DNA of 38,231 bases from Mariniblastus sp. (GCA_023300235.1 JALZWN010000230.1:1-38231), one strand, 5' to 3'; shown: positions 18,061 through 27,503, counted from the first letter of the stretch. Notes: generated by a model from the letters alone, not told the origin. A program made the numbers and translations.

Positions 18061-20241
18061 ATGAGCCAAAACAAAATCCGACTCTGCCTCGTTTTGCACA
18101 ACCACCAGCCCGTTGGCAACTTCGACGGCGTATTCGAACAGGCTTACCAAGACAGCTACTTGCCGTTTTTGGACATCTTCGAAAAGTTTACGGATCTGAA
18201 CATCTCGTTGCACACCAGCGGTCCACTGATCCAATGGATGCAAACCAACCACCCTGAATACCTCAACCGGATTTCTCTGTTGGTCGAAGCCGGCCGAATC
18301 GAAATCATCGGCGGGGCATTCTACGAAGCCATCCTGCCGATGATCCCGCGTTGCGATCGCGTCGGACAGATCGCTAGTTTTTCGGAGTGGTTGACCGAGC
18401 GGGTTTGTCCGTCGGTTGCCGGCATGTGGATGCCAGAACGCGTTTGGGAGTCTTCACTGACCAGCTCGATCGCCGAAGCCGGAATCGACTACACCGTGCT
18501 GGATGACTATCACTTCCGCCGCGCCGGATTAACGAACGAAGAACTCACCGGCTATTTCGTTACCGAAGACGAAGGCAAAACCATCAACGTCTTCCCTGGC
18601 AGCGAGCACTTGCGGTATTTGATTCCCTTCGCCGAACCAGAAGAAACCGTGCAGCACTGCCGGATGCTGGCCGACCGTTGCTCCGACAGCGTGGTTGTCT
18701 TTGGCGACGACGGAGAAAAGTTTGGTACTTGGCCCAACACCAAAGAACACGTTTACGAAAAAGGCTGGTTGATTCGATTCTTCCAAGCGTTGACCGACAA
18801 CAAAGATTGGTTGCTGACCAGCACACTAGCCGACGCCGTTGAAAACACTCCACCTCGCGGCAAAGTCTATTTGCCCGATGCCAGTTACCGCGAGATGACC
18901 GAGTGGTCGATGCCGGTGGACCGCCAAGTTGAACACGACGAATTGGTCCATCAACTCGAACACGATCCGCGCTGGAAACAAATTCAATCGTTCATGAGCG
19001 GCGGCTTTTGGCGAAACTTTAAAGTCAAGTATCCCGAAACCAACGAGATGTATTCGCGGATGATGTACGTCAGCGGTTTGCTGCAGAAAGCGACCGAGCA
19101 AGGCTGTAATCCGAAGGTGTTAGAACTGGCTCAAGATCACTTGTATCAAGGCCAATGCAATTGCAGTTACTGGCACGGAGCCTTCGGTGGAATCTATCTG
19201 CCGCATCTGCGCAACGCCGTATACAAGCACTTGCTAACCGCTGAAACAACTCTGGAAAAAGCTCTCGGCCGACCCGAAAAATGGGTCGAAGCCACCAACG
19301 AAGACTACGACTTCGATGGGTTGCAAGAAATTCGTTTGGCCAACGAACAAGTCGCCGCTTGGATCGCACCCAAGTCGGGCGGACAAATTTACGAGCTGGA
19401 CATTCGCTCGATCGCCCACAACCTAGGAGCCACCATCCAGCGTCGGCCGGAACTGTATCACGAAAAAGTCCGCCAAGGTGAAAACGAAAACAGTGACGAA
19501 GCGGCCAGCATCCACGATCGAATCGTGTTCAAACAAGCGGATCTGGATAAGCAATTGTTTTACGATGCCCGGATGCCCAACATTTTGGTTGACCACTTTT
19601 GGGACGAAGACGTGAACGTCGAAGCGATCCGAAAATGTGAGGCGATGGAGCGAGGTGATTTTGCCGACGGTGAATACGCCGCAACCATTCGCAGTAACCC
19701 AGACCGAGTTCAAGTCTTGCTGTCCAAAGACGGCAACGCGTGGGGCGTGCCGCTATCGATCAAAAAAGGCATCACGCTCGACGAAGGCACCGACACGTTG
19801 GAGATCACTTATATGATCGAAAGGCTGCCGGCCGATCGTACATTCCACTTCGGGGTCGATTTTAATCTTGCCGGAATGCCCGACGGCCAAGACGACCGGT
19901 TCTTTAGCAACAGCGACGGCGAAAATCTCGGCCAACTGGGATCGACGTTGAATTTGAAAGACGTTCAACAAATCAGCGTCAACGATCAGTGGCTTGGGAT
20001 TTCGGTCCAGCTAGAAACAGATCGTCCGGGCGACATGTTTGCTTATCCAACGCAGACCGTCAGCCAATCGGAATCCGGTTTCGAGCTCGTACACCAATCG
20101 GTCTGCGTCCAACCTCACTGGATCGTCCGCGGAGACGCCAACGGTCGCTGGGTCTGCCGCATGAAGTTGGCTCTAAAAACCACCAAAGGCGAAGAAGCAG
20201 CCGCTCAAGAAAATAAAACCGATCGGTCTCAGCTTGTTTGA
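18061..20241 (+). CDS. GH57 family 4-alpha-glucanotransferase / alpha-amylase-like protein
   Basis: 726 residues from the ATG at 18061, where the protein opens MSQNKIRLCLVLHNHQPVGN as GH57 enzymes do; an in-frame TTG at 18019 is unlikely. GH57 motifs are in order: HNHQP (13-17), GGAFYEAILP (84-93), GMWMPERVWE with candidate nucleophile Glu126, and FGDDGEKFG (215-223) containing the candidate acid Asp. The C-terminal half (about 380-720) fits the DUF1925/DUF1926 beta-rich domains of Thermococcus-type glucanotransferases. The 726-residue length is somewhat above the roughly 660 of the archaeal enzyme. It lacks a signal peptide, so it should act in the cytoplasm on glycogen or maltodextrins, either transferring or hydrolysing alpha-1,4-glucan chains. 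It is monocistronic, with strong hairpins just after the stop. Confidence 0.9.
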   Translation: MSQNKIRLCLVLHNHQPVGNFDGVFEQAYQDSYLPFLDIFEKFTDLNISLHTSGPLIQWMQTNHPEYLNRISLLVEAGRIEIIGGAFYEAILPMIPRCDRVGQIASFSEWLTERVCPSVAGMWMPERVWESSLTSSIAEAGIDYTVLDDYHFRRAGLTNEELTGYFVTEDEGKTINVFPGSEHLRYLIPFAEPEETVQHCRMLADRCSDSVVVFGDDGEKFGTWPNTKEHVYEKGWLIRFFQALTDNKDWLLTSTLADAVENTPPRGKVYLPDASYREMTEWSMPVDRQVEHDELVHQLEHDPRWKQIQSFMSGGFWRNFKVKYPETNEMYSRMMYVSGLLQKATEQGCNPKVLELAQDHLYQGQCNCSYWHGAFGGIYLPHLRNAVYKHLLTAETTLEKALGRPEKWVEATNEDYDFDGLQEIRLANEQVAAWIAPKSGGQIYELDIRSIAHNLGATIQRRPELYHEKVRQGENENSDEAASIHDRIVFKQADLDKQLFYDARMPNILVDHFWDEDVNVEAIRKCEAMERGDFADGEYAATIRSNPDRVQVLLSKDGNAWGVPLSIKKGITLDEGTDTLEITYMIERLPADRTFHFGVDFNLAGMPDGQDDRFFSNSDGENLGQLGSTLNLKDVQQISVNDQWLGISVQLETDRPGDMFAYPTQTVSQSESGFELVHQSVCVQPHWIVRGDANGRWVCRMKLALKTTKGEEAAAQENKTDRSQLV

Positions 20242-20781
20242 GTGACTTAATTGTAGATCTTAAGCGGCGGTACACAGCCCGCCGCCAGGCAGATCTGCCT
20301 GACATCGCCTGCGAATCTTGAAACACTGAGTCGCTGACAGCGCACTGAAAAGAATTCGAACCACAACTCTACGCCGCTTTGCGTTTCTTTTGCTTAAGTC
20401 CGCCGTCCATCGAATCGGCGTTGCCACCTCCGCCTTGCGAATCGGCGTCAGACTGCTTGGATCCTCAGGCGATTTTTTGGCTCGTTAAACGCTAGGAGAA
20501 ATCACTTCATAGCGAAAACTTCATTTCCCAATCGACAATTCGATAAACCAACCACGCCAACGAACCGAGTTTATTGTCAGAAGGTTGGGCATTCTGGATA
20601 ACCAACCGCTTGGATCTCTCAAAAACCCCCACGAAAAGACGGATTTACGGGGAAATAAAAGGTCCTCGAAAAAGACATGCCAATTGGCCAACGATAGCTA
20701 TTACAAGCTGGCTTCGGCGAATAAAATGCCAGCCCTTTAAACAAGTCAAAAAACGTACTCAATTTGTGAGCTTAAAAACTA
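20242..20781. other. Spacer between GH57 and Na/Pi cotransporter genes
   Basis: 540 bp with no credible gene. The left end holds two adjacent hairpins (20264-20301). The rest shows no clear repeat or regulatory site, although a phosphate-responsive promoter for the following gene would be expected near 20700-20780. Confidence 0.45.
20264..20301 (+). terminator. Tandem hairpins after the GH57 gene
   Basis: GCGGCGG (20264-20270) pairs with CCGCCGC (20279-20285) around an 8-nt loop. It is followed immediately by the perfect palindrome CAGGCAGATCTGCCTG (20286-20301). There is no T-run, so this is either a factor-dependent stop or an mRNA-stabilising 3' structure. Confidence 0.45.
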
Positions 20782-22512
20782 GTGGATGCTGAATCATTAA
20801 CAAAGTTGATCTTTGGATTGGTTGGTGGATTAGGATTGTTCCTAATCGGAATGAAGCACATGTCCGAAGGAATTCAAGCGATCGCCGGCCAGAGCTTACG
20901 GAGAATCATCGGCGCGGTAACCAATAACCGTATCCTTGCCACCATCTGTGGCGTCGTTGTAACAGGGCTCGTTCAATCAAGTTCGATTACAACCGTGATG
21001 GTGGTTGGCTTTGTCAACAGTGGAGTCATGACCTTGACTCAAGCGGTTGGGATTATTCTCGGAGCCAATATTGGTACGACGATCACTGGTTGGTTCCTTG
21101 CATTAAAAATCGGCAAGTACGGTTTGCCGTTGATGGGCTTTTTTGCCTTTGGCTATCTGTTCGTAAAGAAGGAACGCATTCGTTACTTCGCAATGGCACT
21201 GATGGGCGTCGGGATGATCTTCTTTGGTTTGGAGCTCATGAAAGACTCCTGTGCCATCATCAAGAAGATGCCAGACTTCGAAGCTTGGTTCCACCAATTT
21301 GACGCGCACACTTATGTTGGCGTTCTCAAGTGTGCTCTGGTCGGTTGTATCATGACCACGCTTGTGCAATCTTCCTCTGCGACGTTGGGGATCACAATTT
21401 CGCTTGCCAGCGCTGGGATCATTCCATTCGAAACCGCAGCTGCTTTGGTGTTGGGTGAAAACGTCGGCACGACGATCACTGCTTTCTTTGCATCCATTGG
21501 AGCGACCACCAATGCTCGCAGGGCCGCGTACTTCCATATCATCTTTAACTTAATAGGTGTGTTTTGGATTACGCTGATATTTGGTTGGTACATCGAAATG
21601 ATTCAATGGCTCGTTGGCGGTGGTGTGAATGAAGCTGTCGACGTCGTCAAAGAGGTCGTCGATAAAGTCAACGGCGAAGAGATTAAAAGAAGTATTACCG
21701 AAACGACCCTTCCCAAAATGACGGTGGCGATTGCGACGACTCATACGATTTTCAATGTCGTCAATACGCTAATCTTCCTGCCGCTCGTACCGATGATGGT
21801 CCGGCTGCTGGAACGGATCGTGCCAGCTCGCGACTATAAAGAAAAGCCAAAACTAACTGACTTGGACTTCTTGGTCGCAAGAACCCCCTCTTTGGCGATC
21901 GAGCAGTCTCGACTTGAGATCGAAAAAATGGGCGACAGCTGCGAGAAAATGCTCGACTGGCTGAATGAGATTATCAACCAAGACGAACCCGACACAGCTT
22001 TGGCTGACAAGTTAATTCGTCGCGAGCAAGTTCTCGATACGATGCAGGACGAGATCACCGAGTTCATCACTGAGTTACTCTCCGGAAATGCTCCGTTGTC
22101 GGTTGCTGACGAGGCCTGTCGCCAATTAAGAATGGTTGATGAGTACGAATCGATTAGTGATTACGTTGCCAACCTGAATAAGTTTGATCGTAAGCTAAGA
22201 GGAAGCGGCGAACGCTTTACCAAACAGCAACGAGAAAGTTTATCGCATCTCAACCGCCAGATCGCTGAATACTTGAAAGCGATCGACGTCGCTCTAGTCA
22301 AAGGAGATCGTAACGTTTTGACTCAAACGACTGCTTTGTCTGATCGCATTCGAAAAGAAGTCAAGAACCTGCGACGAATCCATTTGGACAACTTGCTAAA
22401 TAACAAGATGTCACCGCAAATCAGCGTGGCCTACCTCGCCACACTGAACGCGTACTCTCGCGTAAAAGACCACACGAAAAATATCGCCGAAGCCGTTTGC
22501 GGCGAGAAGTAG
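20782..22512 (+). CDS. Na+/Pi cotransporter family protein with PhoU-like C-terminal domain
   Basis: 576 residues from a GTG at 20782 (MDAESLTKLIFGLVGGLGLF...). No good ribosome-binding site is visible and no ATG lies earlier in frame. The duplicated NaPi-II core is clear: QSSS at 65-68 with GANIGTT at 94-100, then QSSS at 196-199 with GENVGTT at 225-231, each within hydrophobic helices. Residues about 370-570 are helical and resemble PhoU (paired helical bundles with LRRIH and VAYLATLNAYSRVKDH segments). The protein should import phosphate with sodium across the inner membrane, with the PhoU-like tail modulating it in the cytoplasm. It stands alone; no pst or pho genes are near. Confidence 0.92.
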   Translation: MDAESLTKLIFGLVGGLGLFLIGMKHMSEGIQAIAGQSLRRIIGAVTNNRILATICGVVVTGLVQSSSITTVMVVGFVNSGVMTLTQAVGIILGANIGTTITGWFLALKIGKYGLPLMGFFAFGYLFVKKERIRYFAMALMGVGMIFFGLELMKDSCAIIKKMPDFEAWFHQFDAHTYVGVLKCALVGCIMTTLVQSSSATLGITISLASAGIIPFETAAALVLGENVGTTITAFFASIGATTNARRAAYFHIIFNLIGVFWITLIFGWYIEMIQWLVGGGVNEAVDVVKEVVDKVNGEEIKRSITETTLPKMTVAIATTHTIFNVVNTLIFLPLVPMMVRLLERIVPARDYKEKPKLTDLDFLVARTPSLAIEQSRLEIEKMGDSCEKMLDWLNEIINQDEPDTALADKLIRREQVLDTMQDEITEFITELLSGNAPLSVADEACRQLRMVDEYESISDYVANLNKFDRKLRGSGERFTKQQRESLSHLNRQIAEYLKAIDVALVKGDRNVLTQTTALSDRIRKEVKNLRRIHLDNLLNNKMSPQISVAYLATLNAYSRVKDHTKNIAEAVCGEK

Positions 22513-22748
22513 AACGAGCACCGAGCCAGCCTGGTGAGCTGAAGTTGAACATTCCTTCCCGGCCGGCTTGCTCCGACTATCAAAAAAGAAATACCCTCTT
22601 CTTAGAATGGTTGTTACTTACTGTTACTGACGTCCCTTTCATCATCAGACAAAGGCCACAAGGAGTCGAGCTTCGACCTTACATTGCCGATTAAAATAGA
22701 CAAAGTAAACCGCTGGTATCGATCAATACCTTCACCGCGTCCATTGAA

Positions 22749-23459
22749 ATGAATCCAACTCTATCACAAAAAATCTGCGCCGAAGCACTCGGAACATACT
22801 GTCTCGTGTTTGTGGGAACCGCTGCCATCGTCGTCAACGATTTAGGCGAAGGCGTAATCACGCATGCAGGCGTAGCGTTGACGTTTGGCTTGATTGTACT
22901 GGCGATGATCTATGCGATTGGTGACGTTTCTGGAGCCCACATCAACCCCGCAGTAACGCTTGCCTTCGCGGTTGCTCGACGGTTCCCGTTGAGATTAGTC
23001 GGCCCTTACATCGCCGTTCAATGCCTCGGCGCGGTACTTGCCAGTTTAACGGTCTTGGTACTGTTTCCCGATCATGAAACACTCGGCCAAACGCTGCCTT
23101 CGGGCAGCATCATGCAAACGTTTGTATTGGAGTTCGTGCTGACGTTCATGTTGATGTTCGTGATTCTGAGCGTATCCACCGGGGCCAAGGAAAAAGGCAT
23201 CACCGCCGGAATCGCAATCGGCGCGGTAGTCGGGTTGGAGGCACTGTTTGGCGGGCCCATCTCTGGCGCATCGATGAATCCGGCTCGATCCCTTGGCCCT
23301 GCTTTGGCTGGTTTGCACTTCACCCATCTCTGGATTTACATCGCCGCGCCGATCCTGGGCGCCCTAGCCGCGGTTCCCACCTGCCGCTGCATCCGCGACG
23401 AAAACTGCTGCGGCGAATCCGAAAATTGCTCCGATCCACAGCCCAGCAAACCGCTTTAG
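22749..23459 (+). CDS. Aquaporin (MIP family) with Cys-rich C-terminal tail
   Basis: 236 residues with six membrane helices and both half-helix motifs: NPA at 66-68 (HINPAVT) and at 177-179 (SMNPARSLGPAL) with filter Arg180. Position-matching against AqpZ puts Phe46, Ala165, Ala174 and Arg180 at the aromatic/arginine filter. The usual water-channel His and Thr are therefore replaced by small residues and the pore should be wider. The cytoplasmic tail carries five cysteines in sixteen residues (C212, C214, C220, C221, C227; CRCIRDENCCGESENC), which is unusual and could bind a metal or metalloid. Conducted solute is unknown: water, glycerol or a small neutral solute such as arsenite are all possible. 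No ars genes are adjacent. It is monocistronic. Confidence 0.93.
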   Translation: MNPTLSQKICAEALGTYCLVFVGTAAIVVNDLGEGVITHAGVALTFGLIVLAMIYAIGDVSGAHINPAVTLAFAVARRFPLRLVGPYIAVQCLGAVLASLTVLVLFPDHETLGQTLPSGSIMQTFVLEFVLTFMLMFVILSVSTGAKEKGITAGIAIGAVVGLEALFGGPISGASMNPARSLGPALAGLHFTHLWIYIAAPILGALAAVPTCRCIRDENCCGESENCSDPQPSKPL

Positions 23460-23780
23460 CGACGAACCGTCGGCTGACCGCATTCCTGCTGCAATTCCTG
23501 CTGCAATTCCTGCTACGATTCCTGCTGCAATTCGCCTAAAGAATCGATCTCACTACTAAAACGACAGCTGCCGAACGAGAAAATCAATCTTATTGCTCGC
23601 CAGCCAAGCCCACCCATATCCCTTCCAACGGTTATACTAGACCGTGTTGGTTTCACCTTTGAGTACCGTACGAGGTACCACCACCGACACAAACATCTAA
23701 ACGGATTTTAATCGGAATCGTCAAGTCAAGGAGTTCTTCCACAGGCAAGAACACGACAGCAAAGTCACTTTCACCTAAGA
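23460..23780. other. Spacer with a 12-bp tandem repeat
   Basis: No gene is seen. Just after the aquaporin stop is a four-unit 12-bp repeat (separate entry). Further right, GGTACC-type dyads near 23665-23682 (GTACC-GTACGA-GGTAC) form a small palindrome upstream of the ATPase gene that might be an operator. Confidence 0.45.
23482..23529. repeat. 12-bp tandem repeat, four units
   Basis: ATTCCTGCTGCA is repeated head to tail four times: units at 23482, 23494, 23506 and 23518. The third unit ends in TACG instead of TGCA. It lies about 20 bp past the aquaporin stop in non-coding sequence, so slippage would not affect a protein. Confidence 0.8.
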
Positions 23781-23792
23781 GTGAGTGCATTG

Positions 23793-25724
23793 ATGAAAAA
23801 CTCGACCTTGTTTCAGATGGCCAACGAGCCTCGAAAGCTAGACCGTGACCGTAACGCTCCCGTTATCTGGCTCAAGCGTTTTGTGATCTCGTCTTCGCTG
23901 GGATCCAAAAAAGCGATCCGTGACATTCCGTTTCGCCGCGGCTTGAACATCATCCAAACTCGAAAGGTGAAGCCTCAAAGCGGACCCGTTGCCAGACAAG
24001 GTGTTGGCAAAACACTTTTAATGCGACTGATTCGGTACTCGTTGGGCGAAGAAAATTTTGGAACCGAAGACACGCAGGCCAAAATTCTGACAGCCTTTCC
24101 CACACTCGTGACCGTCGGGCATTGGGAGGTAGCTGGCGAAGACTGGATTGTCGTTCGGCAAGTCAATGATAGCGACGGGAAGCTTGCTTTTGCGGTCAAG
24201 AGCGATGACTGGAAATCCGTCGTTGGCCGACGATTGGAAGAGCTACCCTACCAAGCATTTTTATCAGCAATCAACGAAGCCGTTCTGTGTGATTTGCCAA
24301 AGCTCGAACTACCCACCGGCCAAACCGCCAGCTGGCGAGACTTACTAGCTTGGTTGACGCGCGACTATCAATGCGGCTACCGCAGTGCAAATGATTGGCG
24401 TCACCGCGATGCCAACTCTGGGCCAAATTTACAAAGAGAAGAAAACAGCCAGTTGATGCAGTGGGTGATGGGGCTGATGGACCCGGATGAAATTAGATAC
24501 AAAGTTCATCACCGGGCGCTGCTGAACGATCGAGCGACACACAAAAAGGCCGCTACCGAACAACACAAACAAATGAAAATGCTCTGGCCACTGCTACAAG
24601 CAAAACTCGAAGTTGCCGAAGACGCCGAAGTGGCAACCCAACAGCGAACCTTCAATTCATTTCGCCCGGCGGACCATGTTGCCGAACAAATCGAGTCGCT
24701 AGAGCGATTAAAAGAAAGTGAAAGCCAAGCGTCAAAAACCGCCGAACTTGAAGCCCATATCACGGCGTTGCAAACGCAGCTGGTTCAATGCAAAGCTGAC
24801 ATCGGTTCTTGCAGCAGCCTGTCCCAATACATCCGTCAAAAAATCGCGGAACTCGAACCGGACCCTGCAAAGCTTTATGCCAATTGCCAGACACCGCCAA
24901 CGGACGACCAGCGAGTTGAGTCCAAAGAAGTGTCAGACAATCCGACGGTCGACAACCAGCTGGCTGACCTACGTCGACAACTTGAATCTCAAAAACAACA
25001 ACTTCAGGCGGGGCAGTCTGAAGAACAACAAATCTTCGCCGACTTGGCCGAGGCTCAGTCTTTGTTGAACGAAGGTCGCGAACAGATTGCCACTGCTTTG
25101 TCTGGTATCGATCAACGCATCGGTCGTTGGAAGGCGTTTGAAGACGACGCCAGGAGCTTTCAAGATTTATCCGACTCCCATGCCGCGACCACTCACAAGA
25201 TTGCGCGAGCCGGCAGCGAAGTCGAACGGTCGCTTCACTTGCAAGAGAACTTACGCGCCAAAAACCTGCAACAGATCACCGATTTCTCTAACGAATACCA
25301 ACAGTTGCTGCGAGAGATCTTTGGTCCCGAAGCCGGTGGTTCAATTAAAGTCGACGCCACGGGTCTTCACCCGAACCCGGACAATCATCTCGCTCCCGCC
25401 GGAGCACCCCTGTCGGCGATGACAACTGTTTTGGCTTTTGATATCGCCAGCTTGTCCGCCAGCATGAAAGGAATTGGACGCCACCCTCGTTTCCTAATGC
25501 ATGACAGCCCTCGTGAAGGCGACATGCAAACACCGTTATTTTTGCGACTGCTCGAACTCGTCCATCAGCTAGAAAACGAGTTCGAGGGTTCTGACGAAAT
25601 TTCGTTTCAATACATCGTCACTACAACCACGCCGCCACCCAAGCCGCTTGCGGCCAAACCTTTCGTCGCGGAAACGCTCGACGGTAAATCCGACAAAGGC
25701 TTGTTGTTAAAGCACCGCTTTTAA
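23793..25724 (+). CDS. SMC/Rad50-like P-loop ATPase with coiled coil (DUF2326-like)
   Basis: 643 residues from the ATG at 23793; a GTG at 23781 would add four. The N-terminal strand RFVISSSLGSKKAIRDIPFRRGLNIIQ leads to a Walker A motif ARQGVGKT (67-74, Lys73, Thr74). A long Gln/Glu/Lys-rich region at about 245-495 is predicted coiled coil. A signature-like segment GAPLSAMTTVLAFDIA precedes Walker B RFLMHDSPRE (Asp571, Glu575). This is the head-coil-head plan of SMC/RecN/Rad50 ATPases, and the FLMHDSP motif and overall pattern resemble the DUF2326 type known from ABC-three-component and other accessory systems. The Gly-Val-Gly-Lys loop is preceded by an atypical basic insertion (QTRKVKPQSG). 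No partner gene sits beside it, so whether it acts in DNA repair, defence or chromosome handling is undetermined. Confidence 0.7.
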   Translation: MKNSTLFQMANEPRKLDRDRNAPVIWLKRFVISSSLGSKKAIRDIPFRRGLNIIQTRKVKPQSGPVARQGVGKTLLMRLIRYSLGEENFGTEDTQAKILTAFPTLVTVGHWEVAGEDWIVVRQVNDSDGKLAFAVKSDDWKSVVGRRLEELPYQAFLSAINEAVLCDLPKLELPTGQTASWRDLLAWLTRDYQCGYRSANDWRHRDANSGPNLQREENSQLMQWVMGLMDPDEIRYKVHHRALLNDRATHKKAATEQHKQMKMLWPLLQAKLEVAEDAEVATQQRTFNSFRPADHVAEQIESLERLKESESQASKTAELEAHITALQTQLVQCKADIGSCSSLSQYIRQKIAELEPDPAKLYANCQTPPTDDQRVESKEVSDNPTVDNQLADLRRQLESQKQQLQAGQSEEQQIFADLAEAQSLLNEGREQIATALSGIDQRIGRWKAFEDDARSFQDLSDSHAATTHKIARAGSEVERSLHLQENLRAKNLQQITDFSNEYQQLLREIFGPEAGGSIKVDATGLHPNPDNHLAPAGAPLSAMTTVLAFDIASLSASMKGIGRHPRFLMHDSPREGDMQTPLFLRLLELVHQLENEFEGSDEISFQYIVTTTTPPPKPLAAKPFVAETLDGKSDKGLLLKHRF

Positions 25725-25901
25725 AACGCCTCGCATCGTCCATGCAACGCCAATCCGCCCCAGCGTAAACCTTGGTTTTGCAAGAAGTTAAAGGCAAAGA
25801 CTAAAAAACGATAAATCTTCGCCTTAGAACAGTCGTTGCTCGCAACGCATGGCCCCCCGCAAGTAAGCTGTTACAATGTAACCCCACAACCATCAACGCC
25901 T

Positions 25902-25933
25902 AACGTTCCCCACTAAAAACGTTCCCCACTAAA
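25902..25933. repeat. 16-bp perfect tandem duplication in a 5' region
   Basis: AACGTTCCCCACTAAA is present twice with no spacing (25902-25917 and 25918-25933), ending 13 bp upstream of the thioredoxin-like start. It falls in the 5' untranslated region, so the duplication changes the distance between promoter and start codon. Confidence 0.8.
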
Positions 25934-25946
25934 TAAAGTAACCGTT

Positions 25947-27152
25947 ATGAAAAGCCCAGACAGGCTCGAATCCTCTAAACTTCGAACCATTTTTTCTCGC
26001 TTCCCCTTGCTCGGCATGCAATTCATCCTTGCTTGCATGGTGCTGACTTCCGCGTCCGCCCTCGCCCAGCAACCAGCAGCCAAACCCTCACTCGTCCCCG
26101 GTTCTGAAGTCAGCCTCTCGGCGGTTGCCGCGGTCGAATGGGTCCAAGGAGAGGGCCCGAAAACGTTTGAACCCGGAAAGGTTTACATTTTCGAGTGTTG
26201 GGCGACGTGGTGCGGGCCTTGTATCGGCATGATTCCCCACGTGAACGAACTCCACAAGAAGTACTACGACAAAGGATTGCGAGTCTATGGCATGGACGTT
26301 TGGGAAGGCGATCTGGACAAAGTGAAAAGCTTTGTCAAAAAGAAGAGCAATGAGATGACTTATCCGGTCGCGTTTACGGGCGAGAAATCGGCCTTCGAAA
26401 AGGAATGGTTGGATGCTTCTGGAGCAGAAGCAATCCCACATGCGTTCATCGTGCGAAACGGAAAACTGTTGGCGGCAACCGAGGCGTCGCGGCTCACCGA
26501 CGCTCTGATCGAGTCGCTGCTTTCGGGTGATGAAGGCGCGAAAAAAGCTGCTGACACAATCATTTCGGCTCAAAAAAATCAGGGGAAAACGGACGCGTTG
26601 TCGAGAGCAATCAAATCCGCGGCTAAGAAAAAGGACGCGGAGAAGATGGCTGAGTTACTCAAGGAGTTAAAAGACCTCGACCCAGGTCACCCCGAAATTG
26701 CCACCTTGGAGCTCCGGGTGTTGCTTGCATTAGATGACTGGCCTGCCGCAGCGACCGCCCTCAACAAATTGCCAACCAGCGAGTCCAGAAGATCTTTCGT
26801 ATCGATGGCTGGATCGACAAGCGCCAGGATTCGCAACAAATACCCGGACGTCTTCATTACAGCCTTGGTTCCGCATTATTCAGACTACGTCATGAACAGC
26901 GAAGCTCAGATTGGCCCAAACCACTTCGTTAACCTGAGTATCCTTCAATGGCGGATTGGCGACAAGGAAGCCGCCCTCGTCACCGCAAACAAATGTATCG
27001 AAGCCGCTAAAAACGCCCCAAGGGAGACCGAAGCTGGCAGGAAAGCTTACGCGCGGTTCGCTAAATCTGTGAGTGAAGGTACGATGCCGACATCTGCGGA
27101 CGTGTCTGCGTTTAGACGCCAGGCCATGAAAGAAGCTGAGAACGCGAAGTAG
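25947..27152 (+). CDS. Secreted TlpA-like thioredoxin-fold protein
   Basis: 401 residues. A signal peptide (hydrophobic core at about 20-40, cleavage near ASALA-QQ) is followed by a TlpA/ResA-like thioredoxin domain. Its active site ATWCGPC (Cys89, Cys92) and cis-proline segment EAIPHAFIV are intact. The C-terminal half (about 185-400) is helical with repeated pairs that look TPR-like and contains no cysteine pair. The protein should act in the periplasm as a thiol-disulfide oxidoreductase, reducing or protecting substrate cysteines, with the helical half possibly binding a partner. It is preceded by the 16-bp duplication and followed by a strong hairpin. The target is unknown: no cytochrome c maturation genes are near. 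Confidence 0.88.
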   Translation: MKSPDRLESSKLRTIFSRFPLLGMQFILACMVLTSASALAQQPAAKPSLVPGSEVSLSAVAAVEWVQGEGPKTFEPGKVYIFECWATWCGPCIGMIPHVNELHKKYYDKGLRVYGMDVWEGDLDKVKSFVKKKSNEMTYPVAFTGEKSAFEKEWLDASGAEAIPHAFIVRNGKLLAATEASRLTDALIESLLSGDEGAKKAADTIISAQKNQGKTDALSRAIKSAAKKKDAEKMAELLKELKDLDPGHPEIATLELRVLLALDDWPAAATALNKLPTSESRRSFVSMAGSTSARIRNKYPDVFITALVPHYSDYVMNSEAQIGPNHFVNLSILQWRIGDKEAALVTANKCIEAAKNAPRETEAGRKAYARFAKSVSEGTMPTSADVSAFRRQAMKEAENAK

Positions 27153-27173
27153 CAGGCCACATCGCTAAAGCCG

Positions 27174-27207
27174 AATTCAGCAAATGCTTGAAGCCATTTG
27201 CTGAATT
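27174..27207 (+). terminator. Strong hairpin after the thioredoxin-like gene
   Basis: AATTCAGCAAATG (27174-27186) pairs perfectly with CATTTGCTGAATT (27195-27207) around an 8-nt loop, 22 bp past the stop. No T-run follows, but the 13-bp stem should end or protect the transcript. Confidence 0.6.
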
Positions 27208-27292
27208 GATAATCACGAGTCGGTGCCGCTCGATGCGGTACCGCCGTTTCGTTTGTTTCGGCCAACACGATCTACAGACTGGCTGACTGATC

Positions 27293-27503
27293 GGTTCGGA
27301 ACAAAATTAAATAGTGCGACAAAGCATTTTATCAATATCACAAAATATAAATGAAAATTGTTATGAAAGCGTTGGTTGGTTTACTGAGTTTAGCGGGTGT
27401 TTTGGTCGCTCTGTCGACACAAGCCCAGACGGTCGAGCCCGTAGTCGCTCCAGCACAGGCCGAAAGGGGAAAGGTTGCCGTCTCGCAATCGAAACTCAAG
27501 GAC
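27293..27503 (+). repeat. Duplicated 5' region and signal-peptide cassette, copy 1
   Basis: This stretch of about 210 bp (58 bp upstream of the ATG plus about 50 codons) is highly similar to 35181-35390. Both copies contain GACAAAGCAT, AAATATAAATGAAA and a signal peptide ending LVALS-QAQTVEP. Similarity stops abruptly after the CAATCG-A-CTCAA stretch, beyond which the two proteins are unrelated. Confidence 0.85.

Noticed and set aside
20574-20792. Short plus-strand frame before the Na/Pi cotransporter
   Set aside because: No motif, no ribosome-binding site, and it overlaps the real start; treated as spacer.
23482-23529. Tandem repeat considered as a CRISPR or iteron array
   Set aside because: Units are directly abutting 12-mers with no spacers, and no cas or replication genes are near.
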